64,000 nt of DNA. It comes from Myotis daubentonii. Its lineage: Eukaryota > Chordata > Mammalia > Chiroptera > Vespertilionidae. The position numbers were made by a program, and so were the translations under genes. Below the pieces are notes generated by a model, which worked only from the letters and a program-made list of their open reading frames with translations, did not search any database and was not told the DNA's origin. This document shows, piece by piece, positions 1 to 11,029 of this stretch. Numbering within the stretch: the stretch's first letter is position 1; each line of letters begins with the position of its first letter. The stretch spans positions 145,053,549 to 145,117,548 of the forward strand of contig NC_081840.1 in assembly GCF_963259705.1 (NCBI RefSeq), given 5' to 3'.

Positions 1-140
1 AAAGGAAAGGAAAGGAAAGGAAAGGAAAGGAAAGGAAAGGAAAGGAAAGGAAAGGAAAGGAAAGGAAAGGAAAGGAAAGGAAAGGAAAGGAAAGGAAAGG
101 AAAGGAAAGGAAAGGAAAGGAAAGGAAAGGAAAGGAAAGG
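1..140 (+). repeat. (AAAGG)28 pentanucleotide microsatellite
   Basis: Twenty-eight uninterrupted AAAGG units run from the first base, so the true array extends beyond the window. A short A run follows. The lack of interruptions suggests recent expansion. Confidence 0.97.
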
Positions 141-974
141 AAAAAAGTGAGATTTCCTACACAAGATCTGCAGTCTGAAGACGAGGAGCTTCTTCGGGTT
201 GATTCATGTCTTGTTTATTTTGCTAATGTGCTTATTTTGAAATAGTGCTCCAGGACAGCATTTAGGGTTATTCATTATATTTACTTTTTTAAAATAATAT
301 GTGAAATCTCCTAAAAACATTTGGCTCTATTTTTGGCTGGCTTAGGATTTCTACTTTAAAACTGAATTACTAACAAGGCATCTGGTAAATGTGAAGGTGG
401 CTATTAAACTTTTGTAGCCTTTGATCTTACTAATTAAGTTTTATAAGACTTTAGAGAAAAAGTTCTATCAGTCATCTTACTTAAACATTATTTTAGGAGA
501 TTGATATGCCCTGTGTTCTAAAACCAAAATTACCCTACTTAAAAAAAAAGTAACATTAACACATCCATTCATTTTATAAAATTTAACTCCTACTTGCCAA
601 TATAATGAGTAGAATCAGTTTAAGAAACAGAAAGTGAAGAGGGAAGAAATGGGGGGAGGTGAGAAATACTCTCTCAGAAAATATTTTAGAAAACTAGTAA
701 CTGCTTTACACTATTCTCTCTGAAAATAAATATGGATCTTTTCTATAAGCCTTCTCTTTTATCCTGCTGTAACATCACGACCACCCATCAGCACCTTAGT
801 TAAGTGCACTTTTCAGATTTAGTTTGGAATGGTGGAGGAGCCTGGGGGGTAGCATCCGATAGGCAAGATTTCAAAGCAATAAGCCAACATTTACTATGGA
901 CCTTGGTCAAGATTTAACACCTTCAGTCTATTTTTCCTGCATAAAATCATAAGACTCTTCTCCTACAGTGACCT
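141..974. other. AT-rich single-copy-looking DNA, nothing recognised
   Basis: No long open frame, RNA gene or repeat signature is recognised. The composition is ordinary AT-rich mammalian intergenic or intronic DNA. Confidence 0.5.
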
Positions 975-1540
975 GAATTTTACATCAATGCTCCATTAAA
1001 ATGACCTTCATGAAGGTCACCAATACCCTCTTAATTTTAAAATCTAATAAATACTTGGCTCTTATTATACTTGATCTCTTTGCAATATTTGACTGTTTAC
1101 CATTTCATAATTCTTCAAACTGTTTTCTTACTTGGTTTCTGTGATCTACTCTTTTCTGTCATTTTTTCTTATTTTTTAGGTATTTATTATTGTTCTCTTT
1201 TGCTGACTCTAGTCTCTCTGCTCTTAATTAAATGACCTCTGTGCTCTTCTCCCTCTGAATTGTCTTCCCAATAAATTCCATCCACCGCTGCTTCTTCCCA
1301 TAGCTTTAGCCACCACCTGTATATCCTAACGATTGCCTGTATATGCCTCCTTTCCAAACTTCTCAAGCTCTTAGCCCCCAAACGGCTACCTCATTTTGGA
1401 CTTCGTGGAATTGTTCTATTAGTATCATTCAAAACTACTACCACAACAACCAGGACAAAAATCTAGAACTCATCCCAGACTCCTTGCTCTCCCTCATTTT
1501 GCTCTCACATCCCCTCTCCCCAGTCTATGAGAGCTTACTG
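975..1540 (+). repeat. Degenerate L2 LINE fragment (reverse transcriptase region)
   Basis: The order of phrases follows the sense strand of L2: a segment like 'aaggtcaccaatgacctc', then 'cttgatctctttgcaatatttgac' (the LDLSAAFD-type RT motif, decayed), then a pyrimidine-rich coding-like stretch. Many indels break every frame. This is an old insertion, shared with other mammals if the family call is right. Confidence 0.5.
1002..1019. promoter_or_regulatory. Perfect 18-bp palindrome; everted AGGTCA half-sites (ER6 layout)
   Basis: TGACCTTCATGAAGGTCA is its own reverse complement. It reads as two AGGTCA nuclear-receptor half-sites in everted orientation with a 6-bp spacer, the geometry known for PXR/CAR-type elements. 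It sits inside an L2 fragment, so it may be only a chance product of L2 sequence. Binding is not shown by sequence alone. Confidence 0.3.
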
Positions 1541-1639
1541 ATTCTTCCTCTAAACTATTTATTTCTTCTTAATAGTTTCTGCCACTGTCTTGGTTCAATT
1601 TCTTATGTTTAGATCCATGAAATAGCCTCTACATTATTC

Positions 1640-1990
1640 AGAGTAGTTGCACTGTTGTAACAACAAATGTGGTGACAAAAATCTCCGTGGTTTAGCACAA
1701 TATTTTTTTCCTTGCTCATGCCACAATCCAGTGCAAGTTGATGGGCAGGATCTACTCCATTCAGGTAACCAGGCTCCTAGCATCCAATGGCTGTAACACC
1801 TCCTCTACCAGACCCTGTAACTGGCAGGCAGGTGAGAGCAGAGAGAAGGCAGTCTTGTTATGGGCTTAGTCTATGTACAATGGGAGCAGAGAGAGAATAA
1901 ATGCAGTTAAAACTGCCATTCAAAAGGGTAAGAATGGCAGGCAAGTGGTGCCCACTAGCCCGTTGCAATTCTGAAATCCTGCTTGGCAGG
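1640..1990 (+). repeat. Ancient interspersed repeat, family not assigned (shared with 46845-47215)
   Basis: It opens with a 'tgcactgttgtaacaacaaatgtggtgacaaaa'-like segment and runs through a 'catgccacaatccagtgcaagttgatgggcaggatctactcc' segment. The region at 46845 has the same plan: it opens with an inability to code, then 'gctataacaagcaaacctgaaatttcagtggttttacac'. Both look like an old mammalian medium-reiterated element. I cannot name the family. Confidence 0.35.
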
Positions 1991-2651
1991 CTTATGGAGC
2001 CCCCTACTCTGAGAGAGTGAGTTATTTGATTGAACTTTAATTCTGCTCTCTGGGAATCGTTCCCTTATCCCTTTCCTCCTTGACCCTCTGCTCTTAGGAG
2101 TTCTTACTATTTATTCCCCTTCGGCACCGCTGAAATGCGTGTTACCAAAAGTTTGCAAGTTAAAAGGTGACGTTACGGCTCAGTCGGAAGTATTTTTTGG
2201 TCTATTTTGGGTTCCTGTCCACACAACTTCTTCAAAAGCTTGGTAGACTTCTCTTGTATTTGCTTCCATCTGTAATTCTCGGGTGTCTCCTCTCCCTCCT
2301 CCCCTCCTCCCCATCTCTCTCTGCAACTGCAGCTAAGTTGCTGCAATTAGTTGATTATGGTTTCTAAGGGGAAGGCCACACCTTTAATCTGATCTTTGCT
2401 GTAGAACTAAACCGTGTGCCCAACTAGGAAGTTTTACTGGCCCTTTGTGGCTCCATTTGGAATGTGAAGCACCTGGCTTTCCAACCACTCTTCACCCAGA
2501 TCTTTGGACTCTCCCTACTGTTTTCTGTTCAGCTTGTATACTGGCCAGTTGTTTCTGAGCATGTCTCTTTTTTGAAACACCTGACCAAAGGAAGCCAATA
2601 ACAACTGTTACATGACAACACTCTAATTCTTTTAAAACACTTTCCCTAAGG
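1991..2651. other. No feature recognised
   Basis: Mixed pyrimidine-rich DNA without a supported gene or repeat. The open frames here are short and lack any recognisable domain. Confidence 0.45.
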
Positions 2652-4172
2652 CAGCTGTTCTCAAAGTGTGGTGGGCACAACCCCGAGAAGCCCAAAGACC
2701 CGTTTCATTAGTGGATCCACAAGGTCAAAAACCCTATATAATAAAGAGCCAATATGCTAATTAGACCAAACAGCAGAACAACTGTCCAGACGACCTTCCA
2801 GACAAAGCCAGGGCTGCGAGGGCCCAGCCCCTTGCACGAATTTCGTGCATCGGACCTCTAGTACTTTCATAATAATAAGGAGATTTTTTGCCTTTTCTCC
2901 TGTGTTAACATTTGCACTGATGCTTCAAAAACAATGGTGGGTAAAACTATTGGTGCTTTAGCACAAATTGAGGAATTACTAAACCATGTCATTGTATCAT
3001 TGGACATTGTATCATATTTGCTGCCAATTACTTACTTAAAACAAGAAGAACCAATTTAGCTTGAAAATGCCCTTGACAAAAAAGTAAAATTATTTACTTT
3101 GTTAAATCTCAACCCTTGAGGACAGGTCTTCCACATATTCTGTGGGACCGAAAGGAAAGAGCACAGAACAGTTCTGCTGCTGACCACAATACGATGGTTG
3201 TCTGGAGGAAAAGCGATATGCAATTGAGTTGCAAACCAAACTCATCTATCTTTTATGGAGCATTATTCTTACTTGAGAGAACAAGTGATAAACGAAATCT
3301 GGTTTCCAGACTTGGCTATTTGTCAGTCATTTCTTGGAAAATAAATGAGTGAGCCTCTCACTTGAAGGCGAACAGCCTGAGAGCATTTGTTGCCAATGAG
3401 AAGACGTGAGCTTTCAAATGAAAATTCGAATTTTGGAAAATTTGCATCCACCACCACCAGCTTGATAGTTTCTGAATTCTGGAAAGTTCAATGGTAATGT
3501 TAACAAATGTGATTTTTGAACAAATATTAGATAATGAAGCATGTCAGTGATATAACTCAATGAAACAATATCTTCAAAGTAACCACTATAAGACATTACA
3601 AAATCACGCGTACATTAAAGATCCCTTTAAAGTGCAAGTAAGCCAAGGTATTTTTATGAATTTCAAGTTCATTGATATGGTTTCAGATTCACACTGCAAT
3701 CAACTTTTTAAAAAGTTATCATGGTAGTTATTATGTAGTATCAAGTAAATCCACAACTATCTGAAAGGCTATTAAAATACTTCTTCAAAAGAAGAAAATT
3801 GTTCTTCTAACATGAAATGCCCACACATCTGTGTGAGGCCAGCCCTTCTTCAGACACATTCACTAAAATAATGTCTCACAACAGAATGAATGAAGAGGCA
3901 GACGTGAATCTACATGTCTCCCATGAAGCGAGAAATCAGAGTTTTTCAAAAATGTAAAACAATACCATTCTTTTTACTCATTTTTTGAAAATACAATTAT
4001 AAAATATGTTACTTACGTTAGCATAATGGATTTATAATTATTTTCAGTTCATTAATATTTTTAACTTCTCAGTTTTAATTTCAATATGGTCATTCTTACT
4101 TGATATAACATGTAAACAAAAGCTTTCGGTGATCTTTAAAAGGGTCAAGGAGCCTTGAGAAGAAGTTCTAAG
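2652..4172 (+). mobile_element. Fossil hAT-Charlie DNA transposon with broken transposase remnant
   Basis: The left end reads CAGCTGTTCTCAAAGTGTGG, a Charlie-type terminal repeat. The right end reads about 'gggtcaaggagccttgagaagaagttctaag', a decayed version of the inverted end. Between them lie pieces of a hAT transposase in several frames: about 3116-3352 (segment with SRLGYL), 3414-3600, and an LCEA motif at 3829-3840 that matches the hAT C-terminal dimerisation region. Stops and frameshifts break it throughout. The N-terminal zinc-finger part seems missing, so it is an internally deleted copy. A Helitron interrupts it at 2732-2861. Confidence 0.75.
2732..2861 (+). mobile_element. Short non-autonomous HeliBat-type Helitron, 130 bp, inside the Charlie fossil
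   Basis: The 5' end is CCCTATATAATAAAGAGCC (expected TC start changed to CC). The 3' end carries the hairpin TGCACGAATTTCGTGCA followed by TCGGACCTCTAG. Host A precedes and host T follows, as Helitrons require, and there is no target duplication. It has the same length as the copy at 15310-15439. It has no coding capacity, so rolling-circle enzymes would have come from an autonomous relative. Confidence 0.9.
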
Positions 4173-4404
4173 AATCAGCCTCCTGGAGAAGGGATCGGCT
4201 CTATGGCCCACAGGTAATACCCAGCTGCTTGCCTGTTTTGTAAATGAGGTTTTATTAAAACACAGACACATCTCTTTACTTACATGTGGTCATGGTTGCT
4301 TTCATGCTATCTCAGCAGAATTGAATATTTGTAGAAGAGGTGGTATTGCTCCCAAAGCTCAAAATATTTACTATTTGGCCCTTTACAGAAAAAGTTTGCT
4401 GACC

Positions 4405-4583
4405 TCTGACCTAGAACTTTAGTTCTCAAGCCTGGCTGCACCTTAAAATGGTCTGGAAACTATTAAAATAATATTAATGCCACCACCACCACTGCCCTCC
4501 CCCAGCACACATACATGGCAGTTAAGTCCGAATCTCTGGGCGTGAGTCTAATATGTAGCCAGGGTTAGGAATCACTGTTCTAT
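4405..4583. repeat. MER5A-like hAT-Charlie MITE, degraded
   Basis: The left end 'tttagttctcaagcctggctgcacc' and right end 'gtagccagggttaggaatcactgttct' are imperfect inverted repeats of the CAGTGGTTCTCAA type. Length suits a MER5-class element. A CCA-rich stretch lies in the middle. Confidence 0.55.
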
Positions 4584-5227
4584 AGTTATAAGAATCGAAG
4601 CATGAATCCTGCCTTCCAAAGTTATTCCAGACAACAGCTTACCTAAGGCTTATCCCCTTCACAACATGGGTGACTCTATGTCAAGCCCCTAATGTTAGGG
4701 TCCTCACCGCCCACTGGCCAAACACTCTCAATGCCTTATTTGTTGTTGCTACAGCAGCACCCTACTGGGAGGTGCAAATTTCAATGTTAGGCAGGTAGGC
4801 TGTCTCCTCTGGGAAACACTTCTCACATTTCAGAGGCTAACACAAAGTTTTATTTCTTATGCAAATCATGGTGCTGAGTGCTTTGCTTAGGGTCTCTGCT
4901 CCATAAAGGAACCCAGCAGCTTCTAGCTAGAGCCTCTCCCCTCCCCCTGGCCTTGGAGTGCACTGCTGGACCCCCCAGGTCCAGCCAGCAGGGGAGAGAA
5001 AGCCTGGAGGATGAAGGGGCCAGGCCTGGTGAAGGCAGACAGCACTCCCATTGGCCAGAACTTAGTCCCATTGATCGCAACTAAGTATAAAGAAGGTGCA
5101 AAACATAGCCTGTCTTTCTGGCAAAAAAGGAAAAGCAAAAACGGTTTAGTGAACGAGCTTTATCCTCCCTGTCACAATCACCTTACCAGTCTCTTACACT
5201 GAGTACTGGGAAGCCCCTCCATGCCCC
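4584..5227. other. No feature recognised; several overlapping spurious frames
   Basis: Open frames on both strands around 4850-5200 are GC-biased shadows with no domain, no splice context and no codon signature I can defend. Confidence 0.45.
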
Positions 5228-5720
5228 TGTGGTAGACGGGATAAGGGCCTCCGATTCCCCAGAACCTGGGATTGTTTTATTTCCGTGGCTAAAGGGATTT
5301 TGCAGGTGTGATTAAGCTTAAGAACCCTGACAAGGGAGACTATATTGGATTATCCAAGTGGACTCAACTTAATCACATGAGCCCCTCCTCCCCCCCCCCA
5401 AAAAAAAAGCAAACCTCTCTAGACTGTCAGCAAAGAGAGATGTGAAGATGGAGGAAGGGTCCAAGACAGCGTGGCTGCAGGAAGCAGGAGGAAGGGGCCA
5501 TGAGCCAAGGATGCAGGCAGCCTCTGGAAGCTGTAAGGCCAAGGAGATGGATCATCCTCAGCCTCCACACAGGAAGACAGCCCTGCCAACGCCTCAGTTT
5601 TAACCCAGTGACACCCACATTGGATTTCTGCCCCAAAGAACTGGGGGACAATAAATCTGTGTAGTTTTAAGCCACTAGGTTTGTGGTAATTTGTTTCAGC
5701 AGCGATAGAAAATAAACACA
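5228..5720 (+). mobile_element. MLT1-type solo LTR (ERVL-MaLR)
   Basis: Starts TGTGGTAGAC and ends at AATAAACACA. It follows the MLT1 order: 'gattttgcaggtgtgattaagct', then 'ggattatccaagtgg', 'aatcacatgagc', 'agatgtgaagatggagg', 'ccatgagccaagga', 'cagcctctggaagct', then 'aataaatctgtgtagttttaagccactaggtttgtgg'. It contains an AATAAA polyadenylation signal near 5650. A C/A homopolymer run near 5390-5410 has disturbed the middle. No viral gene is present; this is the LTR only. Confidence 0.88.
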
Positions 5721-5814
5721 CCCTGTCTTCCGTGTTCACACTGCTGTTGGTAATGTTCCCAAAATTTAAATCTTAATTGGATGCTCCTTTTCTCAAAAGA
5801 TTGTAGTGGCTCCT

Positions 5815-5900
5815 CATTCATTTACTTATTTAATACACATTAAGCACCTATAATAGCAGGCGCTCTCCCAGTCGCCAGGATTGCTGCGCTGAGTGATGCA
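5815..5900 (-). repeat. L2 3'-end fragment, antisense
   Basis: The pattern 'cattcatttacttatttaatacacattaagcacctataatagcaggcgct' corresponds to the antisense 3' tail of L2 (tail repeat, then the 'gagcacctactatgtgccaggc' phrase). Confidence 0.45.
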
Positions 5901-5957
5901 GACGTGGTTGCTGCTGCATTTACGCTTTGGGTATCCTGACTACTGGACCATCTAAAC

Positions 5958-6192
5958 CAGTGATGGCGAACCTATGACACGCGTGTCAAAGGTGACACGC
6001 AAACTCATTTTTTTGGTTGATTTTTCTTTGTTAAATGGCATTTAAATATATAAAATAAATATCAAAAATATAAGTCTTTGTTTTACTATGGTTGCAAATA
6101 TCAAAAAATTTCTATATGTGACACGGCACCAGAGTTAAGTTAGGGTTTTTCAAAATGCTGACACGCCTAGCTCAAAAGGTTCGCCATCACTG
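5958..6192 (+). mobile_element. Non-autonomous hAT MITE, 235 bp, perfect 8-bp target duplication
   Basis: Begins CAGTGATGGCGAACCT and ends AGGTTCGCCATCACTG, a perfect 16-bp terminal inverted repeat. It is flanked by ATCTAAAC at 5950-5957 and 6193-6200, the 8-bp duplication of hAT transposition. The interior is AT-rich with no ORF. The intact ends and duplication imply a fairly young insertion. Similar elements are recorded among the recent DNA-transposon waves of vespertilionid bats; the exact family name is not claimed. Confidence 0.95.
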
Positions 6193-6200
6193 ATCTAAAC

Positions 6201-8190
6201 TCTTTAGCGTGCCATTCCAACCCTGTTCCTTGCCCACCTGGGAAACTCCTCCTTCTCCCTTAACAGTTAGGTCAGTCATATCACTCCACAACATAGGGTC
6301 ACTCCTTCCAGACTCCTTTTTTCTATTTCTGATTGGAAAGTTTATGCATCCGAGTTGGTACTTATTTCACTGAATTGCAACTGCCCCTTCCTCCACCCTT
6401 ATTATGGTTTTTACCAGATCCAGAGAGAAGCTCCTAGTGAATATACTTTTAAATAAAGCCTGACCCTTCTTTCATTCATTCGTTCTCTCAAAATAAGTTC
6501 ATCAAAATGCATACTTCATCAGAACTTAATTTGGCAGGATTATCGACAGTACCAATCCCTCAAATCAGAAAAGCAGCCGATCTGAACTTCTTTGGCAATA
6601 CCTTTCCCAGCATGGATCTCCTCTCCATGTCAAAGAGCATTCTTCCTGGAGAAACAGGATGGGGAGAGAAACTGAGAATCCCGCATGCTGACAATCAGAC
6701 TGAATATGGTTACTGCAAAACTGGGACTCTGCGTGCTCCTCTTTTAGTGTTTTTCTGCAATTTACTAAATAGTGGTGAAGGTAGATAGTTCCTGTGATTT
6801 TAGCACATAACTACAACAAATAATTCCTCAGTGGATTAAGTTTATAGGAACTATTTCATTTGGAAGGATTCATTCCATCTGCCTATAAGACCTGGAAGGG
6901 GGGGGGGGGAAATCAGTCCTTTTATAAACATTTTGAGTGTAGAAACTTAAACTTATTTTGTGACACTGTTTAGTTATAATATCCTGTTAAGTGTTTCCTA
7001 GAAAATTAGAGGCGCTGGTCTGTTTTATGCACTGACATATTTTTCTAGTATGGTCCAGCACTTCATGCAAGACTCACATTCCATTAAACTGAGTGGACAA
7101 GAATCTCCCTCATCAATTATTAAATTTACCTGCATCTGGATATTTTGTGTTCAGCACGGTGAATATCAATATATTTTATTCAGTGTCTGTAATATACAAA
7201 TTGTGATCTGATAAATAATTTATTATTTAAAGAAAATATTTTGATAATTCTTACTGTCACCATTGCAGAGCCATTCTGCAGAGCCAAATTTTAATACATT
7301 TTTAACCATTTCTTGAACAACCACTATTTTGCACCTACTATGTGTAAGGGGAAGGGAGAGATAAGAAAAGAGACACCTGTAGAATAATTACCAGTTAGTA
7401 GGTAGAGTAAAATTTATTCTGATTATAGGCACGTAACTTTCAATATGCAAATCCAAGCTGTCAATACATGAAGTTTCCCTGAACATTTTCATGTATCATT
7501 CCTTAAGAACTCTCACCCCACATCTAGCAGACATTGGACTCCTGCTAGCCCTGTGGTTTAGTTGTTCTGCCCACTAAGTATTAACAGCAATTAACTATGG
7601 TCCTCCTCCTCACCTCCCTACACATGATCAGCTTTCCAGTGGGCATTGATTCTGCACCAGGGAGCCTAACCTGCTAACCACAGTGGCACACAGTAACCAG
7701 GGAATTATCCCCCAGGAGAGCAGTTCTTTCTACTGAGTCAATAAGCATTAAGACTACAAATGCATTGTTAGGTTTAACAAATCACAATGGCCAAAGGCAC
7801 CCATTTCTCTGAGCACAGAAATTACAATGCTGAAGTCACAATTATCCAGCAATTAGATTTACAGCTGTATTCACCCTTTCAACATTTAAGCCTACAAAAA
7901 TGTGCCCCCACTTCTTTCTGCTGAACCTAACCTGGAAAGTTCCTAAAGCTTTTATTTTTATGCAGGTTTCTGAAACCAAGGAAGCAATTGCCTCTGAACG
8001 AAGGAATAATGACAAACCTTATGAAGCAGAAAGAACAATAATTTATCCACTTAACAGAAGCCTAATTTTCTTTTTAAAATAGGGTATTGCCAAGCTCAGT
8101 TTCCAAATGGACTATGCTCTGAGCCACCAGAAGAACATTTGGCTGCCAGAAGAATGTCTAGTTTAGTAAATAATAAACATGAATAATTAA
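6201..8190. other. About 2 kb without a recognised gene or repeat
   Basis: Contains a G10-type homopolymer near 6898-6909 and scattered AT-rich stretches. The 93-residue frame at 6507-6788 has no recognisable domain and no sign of splice sites or coding conservation that I can judge. 6200-6270 and 7310-7350 weakly resemble L2. Confidence 0.4.
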
Positions 8191-8699
8191 TGTTTTAGGA
8201 ATGCTTTCAGCTACAAGTCACAAACAGCCTAACTAGAGTGGCTTTTTTTTTTTTTTTTAATGGGGGAGTGTTCTTCCCCATAGTGAGAAACCCAGATTTC
8301 AGAGTTTTGAGATTGGTTCAGCTGCTAAATCATGCCAAAGACTGAGATTTCCCTAACTTTTTCCTCATAATTACAAAAAGGCTGTGCAGCTTCTACAATT
8401 ATATCCTCTTTCCACCGGGAAGAAGGATGAGAGCAACAAGGTGTGGTACCAATATCTGAAAGTAAATGACTTAGCAGGAAGCTCCCAGAAAATGCTTGCT
8501 TGTGTCTCTTTGTCCGAAATTTTGTCCCCAAGGCCCTGTGGGCCTAGAGGTGGCAAGAAAGAAGGGGGATGGGAAAGAAAACAAACAAACCAAAAAAAAG
8601 CAGCTTCTGACATCTAGAAACTGTCCTAACTGCTCCTTCCCATTATAGCTTTAGCCTCACTTTAATTTTTCTACCTTATACATAATATTTTAAAAATAT

Positions 8700-8935
8700 T
8701 TAATCATATGATTATCTCCATTTCCTGATAGCAGCCATCCAGAGCAACGTCACTTCATCTTAAACCTTCTCCCCAGTCACCTGAATCTTGATCTTATAAG
8801 AATCTGTTCAGACACCCTCTACTGAAATGTCCCTCATGGCCCAGGGTGTGTGGTCTCCTCTTTGCAACCAGTAATAAACCCAACTTGCTTGTTACGTCTG
8901 TGCTCCTGGTGGTCTCTGGCTGGAAAACACTGACA
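8700..8935 (+). repeat. Possible LTR 3' portion (R/U5-like), family unassigned
   Basis: The segment 'ctctttgcaaccagtaataaacccaacttgcttgttacgtctgtgctcctggtggtctctgg' has the layout of a retroviral R-U5 end: an AATAAA signal, then a T/G-rich stretch. No coding sequence accompanies it. Could be coincidence. Confidence 0.3.
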
Positions 8936-8989
8936 GAGAAAACTGGGTCAACAGGAGTACTTGCCACACCTTTGTTTTGTTCTAGTTAA

Positions 8990-9212
8990 GTTTTTTAAAA
9001 ATATATTTTATTGATTTTTTACAGAGAGAAAGAGAGAGGGATAGAGAGTCAGAAACATCGATGAGAGAGAAACTTCAATCAGGTGCCTCCTGCACATCCC
9101 CCACTGGGGATGTGCCCGCAACCAAGGTACATGCCCTTGACTGGAATCAAACCCGGGACCCTTCAGTCCGCAGACCAATGCTTTATCCACTGAGCCAAAC
9201 TGGTCAGGGTGC
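8990..9212 (-). mobile_element. Ves-type SINE
   Basis: Reading the minus strand: tRNA-like head (box A then a box-B-like GGTTTGATTCCAG), the CCCCAGTGGGGG segment, 'cagtccgcagaccaatgc' type head, pyrimidine-rich tail and AATAAAATATATTT. Flanks TCTAGTTAA and TCTAGTCAA form a 9-bp target duplication with one mismatch. Confidence 0.92.
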
Positions 9213-9424
9213 TCTAGTCAATTTTTAATTAAAATGACGTGCCTTAATATGCCATGCTTCAAAATGCTTAACTAGAAGAGAAGCCAGGATATAGTGAACA
9301 GAACAGATGATGAATAACCAGGTGGAAGGGCTCTGTGTGACTAATTAAGTGACCTCGGGTAAGTCATTAAAGGACAGGAAAGGAACTGACTCCACAATAG
9401 CCTGGTGAACCAGTTAATGTTAAC

Positions 9425-9560
9425 CACTTATGAGAGATGGCAAAACTAAAGCTCCAAGAGATTGAGTACATATTCCTATTTACATGTGATAAGTGTCAGA
9501 ACCAGAATTTGAACCCAGGTTCTAACTCTCAAGTCTAAAGGTTTTCCATGACCCCGAGCT
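9425..9560 (-). repeat. MIR SINE fragment
   Basis: The phrases 'gatggcaaaactaaagctccaagagattgag' and 'gtgtcagaaccagaatttgaacccaggttct' are the antisense MIR core and tRNA part. Confidence 0.65.
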
Positions 9561-9564
9561 GTCT

Positions 9565-10784
9565 CATCAAGTTTTAACATCTTCCTCTGTGAACTGACTA
9601 GCTGTTGGACTAGGACTTCAAAGGCCTTTCTGTTCACCATTCTAGGACTCTGGTCATGAATTATATAATATTTATATTTATTCTTTTTAACCTTACCTGA
9701 CCTCTAGATGAAAAGTCCAGGACTAGTGAGAGGTATTTTGTGTTTATGGAGTTCTGCATTTGAGCAAGCCCTTTTCTAAATAGCATAAATCATGAATTTG
9801 ATTTACCATTTGGATCTTCCTCCAGGTCAAATCAACTTTCAGTTCCTTGTAACTTAAAATATGACTACTTTACTCAAGGAATGGTAGTTTGTTATGGCAG
9901 CCTACACTGACTAAGATAGATATAAATGCATTTTTTAAGACTCAAATATATCCAGTAATTATCTCTGACTGATGGGGTTATGGATGGTTTTCTTTTTTTC
10001 TTATTATTTATCTACATTTTTCAATTTTCTATCAGGAAAATTATAATTTTATAATAATTCTAAAAATGTATTAAGTAAATTTTTGACAAAATACAAGTAC
10101 AGTTCAATTAGTTAAAATATACTGTTTTATATTTCAGATGCTTAATTTACTTGTCAAAAAAAACGGGAAAAAAAAACCCACCTAAACAGCACATAAGCCC
10201 TCTTTGTGCCATGAACTAGCAGATGACAATCTAAGGGCCATCTCAGTTCTGAGAACCATGAATATCCTTATCCTAAGAGGTTTATTTTTCACATAATTAT
10301 TTTAATTTTATTCTCTGCTTTCGAATTTGGAAATCTAGGTTAAAAGGAATACTTTATGTGGAAACTTAATCTCAAATTTTTAAAAAGCAAAATTATTAAA
10401 ATAAGTGTTATTTATCTTGTACAATTTTCCATTGTGCTATTATCCACATGGACTTTTGAGAGTTATGAAAACAATTTATTTACTTAGCATATTTGCTTTA
10501 ACATATTGCATTTCTATTTCATTTTTAAGCCAATGCAGTTACAAACCAACAATTGTGCCATGATATTTGGAGAGAAATGGTATCACAGGAGGTGGAGACT
10601 ATTTTCAGTTCTTCTTTTTCCTTTGGGTATTTTCTTTTAAGAAACAGAAAGAATTGTTTTAAATAATTTAAAAAAGCACCTTAATTAACTGCTACATTAA
10701 TGGTATAAACTTTTACCCTACTGAAATGAGATATCAAAGAATTAATTTGTCCACATGAAAAACGTTGCAATAGCTACCTTGTAT
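9565..10784. other. AT-rich DNA, nothing recognised
   Basis: No supported gene or repeat. Low-complexity A/T runs are frequent near 9950-10120 and 10160-10190. Confidence 0.45.
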
Positions 10785-11025
10785 TGGCTACCTGATATTA
10801 TTTAGGTCAATAAACACTATCTTACTTAATCCTTTCAGCCACCCTGTAAAGCAGATATGATTATCCCCATTGTACAGATGAAAAAATTAAGACTCAATTT
10901 TAACAGTTTGGATAATTTGAAAGTTTAAATAATTTGAGCAAAACCACACAGTGAAAAAGAGAAGAACCAGGATTTGAACACAGGCTTCTCCGACTTGGGG
11001 TCTTATATTCTGTTCACTATGTACA
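10785..11025 (-). repeat. MIR SINE, nearly full length
   Basis: Runs from 'taaacactatcttacttaatcctttcagccaccctgtaaagcag' through 'ttatccccattgtacagatgaaaaaattaagac' to 'accacacagtgaaaaagagaagaaccaggatttgaacacagg', the antisense MIR order. Confidence 0.8.
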
Positions 11026-11029
11026 CGGA

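Noticed and set aside
5228..5720. Complete endogenous retrovirus
   Set aside because: Only an MLT1-type LTR is present; no gag, pol or env remnant adjoins it.
6507..6788. 93-residue frame as a possible small exon
   Set aside because: No homology recognised, no flanking splice consensus I can defend, and AT-rich codons typical of chance frames.
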